Shown: positions 60,001 through 64,000 of the stretch, piece by piece
Layout: each line of letters starts with the position of its first letter
Numbering within the stretch: the first letter of the stretch is position 1
Source of the DNA: Buxus sempervirens
Lineage: Eukaryota; Streptophyta; Magnoliopsida; Buxales; Buxaceae
Reading direction: 5' to 3'
DNA: 64,000 bases
Assembly: GCA_947561395.2 (NCBI GenBank)
Contig: OX387193.1
Location: forward strand, 27,336,276-27,400,275
The notes under the pieces: generated by a model
The model's input: only the letters and a program-made list of their open reading frames with translations
Databases searched by the model: none
Told to the model about the DNA's origin: nothing
Made by a program: the position numbers and the translations under genes

Positions 60001-61295
60001 GTAAGTGAAGAAGAAAGAAAAAGTAACTAAAACTTACTTAATTCAATGAGCATACTTACAATGTAATTTCTAATTGATTTTGATGATTCCTCCAAGTCCG
60101 AGTGAATTTGGCAGCACTTCCGCGTCCCCTTGAGTTTCCAAATTGGGTTTTGAAAAGGCTTGGTTGGGTTTCCTATGTTCAAATGGTAATCAAACTAGGT
60201 TTAGACAGGGTTTGGGCAATGCAGGGGCATTTCGGGGATTTTTGGAATTAGGAATTGGAGGTGGCAGAACTTGGGCAGGGTTTCGGCTCTGTAAAACACA
60301 CAGACGGAGAGGGGAGAGGCCAAGAGGAAGGCTTGTTGAAATGAGGGGGTGGCCTCTCTATTTATAGGCAAAAAGGGGCGTGCCCGTATTTGAAGTATGG
60401 GCGTGCCTTGCAGTACGGGCGTGCCTAGCCCGTAATTCAAATACGGGCGAAAAACGCACATTTTTAAATCTCACAAAATCGGCCGTACGGGACGCGTGTC
60501 CCACCGTACAGCGACGCGTGTCTTCTTCCAGAAGCTTGCCCGTATTCGAAATACGGGCATGCCCTGCCCGTAATTGAAATACGGTCCAGCACGTTTTTAA
60601 AATGTTTGGATTTCAAACCTTTATTCAATTTGGTTTTTTGCAAGATTTTGTTCGATTTCTTTGATTATTTTATTGAAAAGCGAGATTCCTTTTATTAAAA
60701 TATTATTAAACACATTTATCTTTTTTATTTTATTGGTTTATTCCATTTTTTGCTGCCTTTTTGCCACATGGGCAGTTTTTCTGAAACTTCAACTGCTCAT
60801 AACTTCTTCATCCGGTGTCCGATTTTGGCAAACTTAGTGTCGTTGGAACCGGCTCAGAACCACCTATCCATTGAGATCAAGTTTGGCAGTTGAATTGGGG
60901 TTGAGCAAAAAGTCAACTTTTCGCTCCCCAAAAGTTTGACCAACTCATAACTTTCTCATCCGGACTCCGATTCCAGCAAACCTAGTTGCGTTGGAACCGT
61001 GTCAAAATGCTCTTTTTAATGAGATGAAGTTTGATGGTCAAATTCACTTGAATCAAAAGTCAATTTTTTGGCCCCCTCAGGGTTTGACTTTTTAATTTAA
61101 ATTTTCATTTTCTTCATGTTTTTTTTGGGTGCAAAAATCAAGTGCTAACATGCATATTGGGGACTTTATTAAGCATTGAGGGTAAAACAAAGGATACTTC
61201 CAAGGCTTGCATGGGTTTAGAGGTGAAGGGCATATGCAAAGACTTGCACATACAAAAAGGTGAAAATGGAATTCACATGAAAAAGGCGACATACT
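57063..61295 (+). pseudogene. CACTA (En/Spm) TNP2-type transposase pseudogene, interrupted
   Basis: It starts at ATG 57063 (or 57066) with a transposase-associated domain: EYVRGVKYFL, IRRPCRRCVN, INGFETTYSNWTFHGE. The TNP2 core follows: LGFGYEKIHACRNDCVLFW, HCPKCGMSRWEE, SHMRWHKYGRP, DGFNPFGNMSTSYSMWPV, CPVCNSATDFEWL. A 1 nt deletion near 57580 shifts the frame. TGA at 58025-58027 and TAG at 58559-58561 stop it, both consistent with C to T changes (CGA, CAG). A solo LTR splits a codon at 58744; the frame resumes at 61151 (GTLLSIEGKTKD) and ends where another element starts at 61296. The C-terminal half is not in the window. Confidence 0.88.
58744..61150 (-). mobile_element. Solo LTR of the 14.4 kb element's family, in CACTA gene
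   Basis: The plus-strand edges are TGTGCGCACCTAAAATCG and GTGCTAACA, flanked by the perfect 5 bp duplication TGCAT (58739-58743 and 61151-61155). It is 2,407 bp and aligns throughout, in reverse, with the LTRs at 41843 and 53878, including the GTCCCTCGGGTCTCCCTGG, TATA (TATTTATA at 60359-60366) and GCCCGTA/TACGGGC blocks, but with many differences. It is therefore an older member of the same family that has lost its interior by LTR recombination. Confidence 0.93.
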
Positions 61296-64000
61296 TGTAA
61301 CGCCCCGAACCCGGTTCAGTGCAAACCGGCACCCAACCCGAACCCGATTCGCTACTATAACAACCAAAGTCTAATTCAACAACCAAATTCAAGGTGTTAC
61401 CACGAAGCTGGGGTTAGATATGAACTAAGATTCACAATAAATTTTAAACTAATTAATTATATCAGAGTTCTGGTGGAAAGAAACAATTCTTTATTCCATT
61501 TAATCAATTAAATTTGCAATAACATTTGTCTAATCAACATATGACATTAATACTAATTATAATTCTACCCATCAAATTAAACCCCATCTTCGTGATCTCT
61601 CCAAGCAACCTGAAAAATAGGAGAAAACGGAGTGAGATTTACATCTCAGCAAGTAGCAGGTGCATGCAATTAGAAACAGTCTAATGTAAGCAAATAGTCA
61701 TGAGGTATGCGATTAATCAATGATAAGGCAATGAGTTCAAATTATCGATGGCAATACTAATAAAGCGATAGAACCGATAATCATGCATACATACCAGCAA
61801 TTAGATGTTATCGAGGTAAAACAGACAAAAGCGATAAAACACGTACCGTTGCAGGACTCACAAAGATGATAAGTATTTGAGATGACACTCGACTAAATGC
61901 TATACCACCGTGCGACTTAAGGGCGAAGCTACTAAGACACTCAAACCTGTGAAGATCACCTTAGATAGGAGCCGTAGTCATCGACTTATTGCGCACGAAC
62001 TCAACAGAGTTGGCATGTACCACCAGCATGCAGCACCCGGAATCAATACATGGAGATGGTTGCTTATCCACATGTACAGGGAATCACCAGCAGAGCACCG
62101 GGGTGTTCCTCCAAACATAGGACCTTCCAGAGCAAACTAACTTGCAAAGGAAGTGCGCTCACACATAGGAATAACTCAACCCAAACAAAATACCACTTAG
62201 CTAACCAGCCAAACTATGGATCCATATACAACTAAGCCCACTGACACAAACCACGATAAAACCACATACGAGAGGACACGCTACTGTAGGAGGCATACAC
62301 ACTTTTACCCGTAAAGGATTACACATCTCTACACAGAGGATTGCCCATCTCTGTCGTAAAAGCTAGTATCAACTCAACCACAGAAGCCGTATCACCCAAC
62401 CGTAAAAGAAAAACGAATAACATCATACCACATACCAATCCATACCAAAGTATTCAATTTCAAAAGGAAACCATGATTCAATCCATAAAAATCCAAATAA
62501 AGCCTTTTTCAGAATAACATATGCAATTTCCTAATTATATTCAAAATAAAACTCATGTATCATAAATTCGATAGAAATTAGAGTTTATGCAATTCCATAA
62601 ACCAATATTCATATTTAAAGTACAACCCAAAAGTAATTCAAGTCTTGCTTAGAGTTTTCCTTATTAATCCCTTTATTAGAATCAAATTTCCCATCATAAT
62701 ACTTTAGATAATTTCTATTTAAGTTTTCTGTATTTTTATTCTCTAGCATATCTTCCAAACCTAAAATAAAGTTTAGAAGATGTTTTTACCCTATAAATTC
62801 CAGTAGTATTATTCCTATCAATATCCCATACCATTTAGACCCTTTCATGCACCAACCTTACATTATAACCTTCAATTAATTGGTTAATTTTTCCAATTTA
62901 ATTTTATAAATTTTTATATTTTAATTAGGTCTTTATAAAGATGCTAGTATACTTAACTAATCAGAAATTTATTGGATATTTATTCATATTACGAAAATCC
63001 CCAAAATCTGCAAATTCTGCTTAGAGCGCCTACCTCTATAGGGCTAGGCGGTCTTGGGCGGTCCTTCGCGCTAGTTCAATTTTTTAGTTAAAAATTCCAG
63101 ATTTTCCAATTTCGGATTTTTAGGCTTTTGCTATATGTTTAACCAGTCTAAATTAATCTACTAATATTCTAAATCATAACTAAAGCCCTCTAGATTAATT
63201 CTTATCAATTAAATACCATCCTACGATTATTTGCATGATCAAACCAAGTTTCTTCATTACTTTAACAAATCCTTCAAGAATATCAATCACTAAAATATAA
63301 ACACTTTGATTCCATGTAAATACAGTTCTGACTAATCCATTCAAACCATATTAAATCACAGAAAATGAAATCATGCAGTTCCTCTAGTTTTCAAGGGTTA
63401 CTACTTGGCTCATACGCTAAAAATCCATCGTCCATTGAAGTTTCTAATTCTGGACCCAACTTCTGCTATCAAACGTACCAACCTAGAGTTCTCCAATTCA
63501 CATCTCCACCGTTCACATTGTAGTTCTATTATGAAGATCAAAACCTCCAAATTTGAAGTCGATCCACCGTACGGATTTTTCCCTATCGTGGTTTGATGGA
63601 GACTGGTCGGACAACTCCATCAACAGCCTTCTTCCTTTCTCTCACTCTTTTCTCTCAATATTTAACCCATGAAAATTCTTTATTTTCTCCTCTTTCTTTT
63701 CTATTTATACTAGGCTATAAGAGTCCTAAACCAACCCTAATAGGTTCCTTTAATTGGCTAACCCAACCCCATAATGGTTTAGTTAAAGTCTAACACCTTC
63801 TAATTAATTCCTACTTTTTCTCCACCTTCTATTTTGTTACTTAAACTATACTAATCAAATCTCTTATTACCTAAACACTCCTTTCAGCCTAATTTCGTGC
63901 CTAACACACTCTTAAATCCTAAATATTACCTAAACCCAAATTAATTACTTTTTCTCCCAATTAAGACTTAAAATCTCCTAATTATCCTTTTTCCTTATTT
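61296..64000 (-). mobile_element. TGTAAC-type LTR element, runs off the window
   Basis: It starts TGTAACGCCCCGAACCC after ATACT (61291-61295), a possible half of a target-site duplication. GTGAGATTTACATCTCAGCAAG followed by GTGCATGC near 61635 corresponds to a block in the solo LTR at 38811 (GAATATCTCAGCGAGTGACACATGCATGC), so both have the same orientation. No right end is seen before 64000. No coding domain is recognised. Confidence 0.7.

Overview
The window is nuclear DNA from a flowering plant; the species cannot be named from sequence alone. The evidence is spliced genes with GT..AG introns, nuclear housekeeping genes with plant-type proteins (a mitochondrial molybdenum-cofactor enzyme and a plant-type UVSSA homologue), a tRNA-Cys-like remnant, and dense plant transposons: Tat/Ogre-like Ty3 LTR retrotransposons, TGTAAC-type solo LTRs, a MULE, a CACTA element and hAT-type MITEs. 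Only one host gene looks intact: a two-exon CNX3/MoaC gene on the minus strand (21718-22807).

Layout. 985-4192 is a minus-strand solo LTR (family A). 5877-10428 is a decayed Mutator-like element with two minus-strand genes: a MuDR-type transposase held in one frame by nonsense codons, and a spliced gene that begins with an HMG-box and continues into a plant-specific domain of unknown role. 11-13 kb holds a degenerate minisatellite, exon-like ORFs and a GC-rich block. 13849-16155 is a Ty3 pol remnant (RT end, RNase H, integrase) abutting a UVSSA pseudogene (16160-18885). CNX3 follows, then a hAT MITE (23146-23610) and repeats. 27440-36353 is a second family-A LTR split by a 5.5 kb element (29948-35454), which is itself split by a 1.8 kb solo LTR (31498-33306). 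37225-38105 is a hAT-like element and 38811-40988 another solo LTR.

41843-56291 is a complete 14.4 kb Tat/Ogre-like element with LTRs that differ at only two bases seen by eye, a tRNA-Arg-type primer binding site, one gag ORF, a second ORF repeating the gag C-terminus, and no pol. Its interior carries two tandem arrays whose units keep hairpins while the stem bases change. 57063-61295 is a CACTA transposase gene broken by a solo LTR of the same family as the 14.4 kb element (58744-61150) and cut off by a further TGTAAC-type element that runs out of the window (61296-64000).

Boundaries of most elements rest on matching target-site duplications read directly from the sequence. Family and domain names come from remembered motif patterns; no database search was run.
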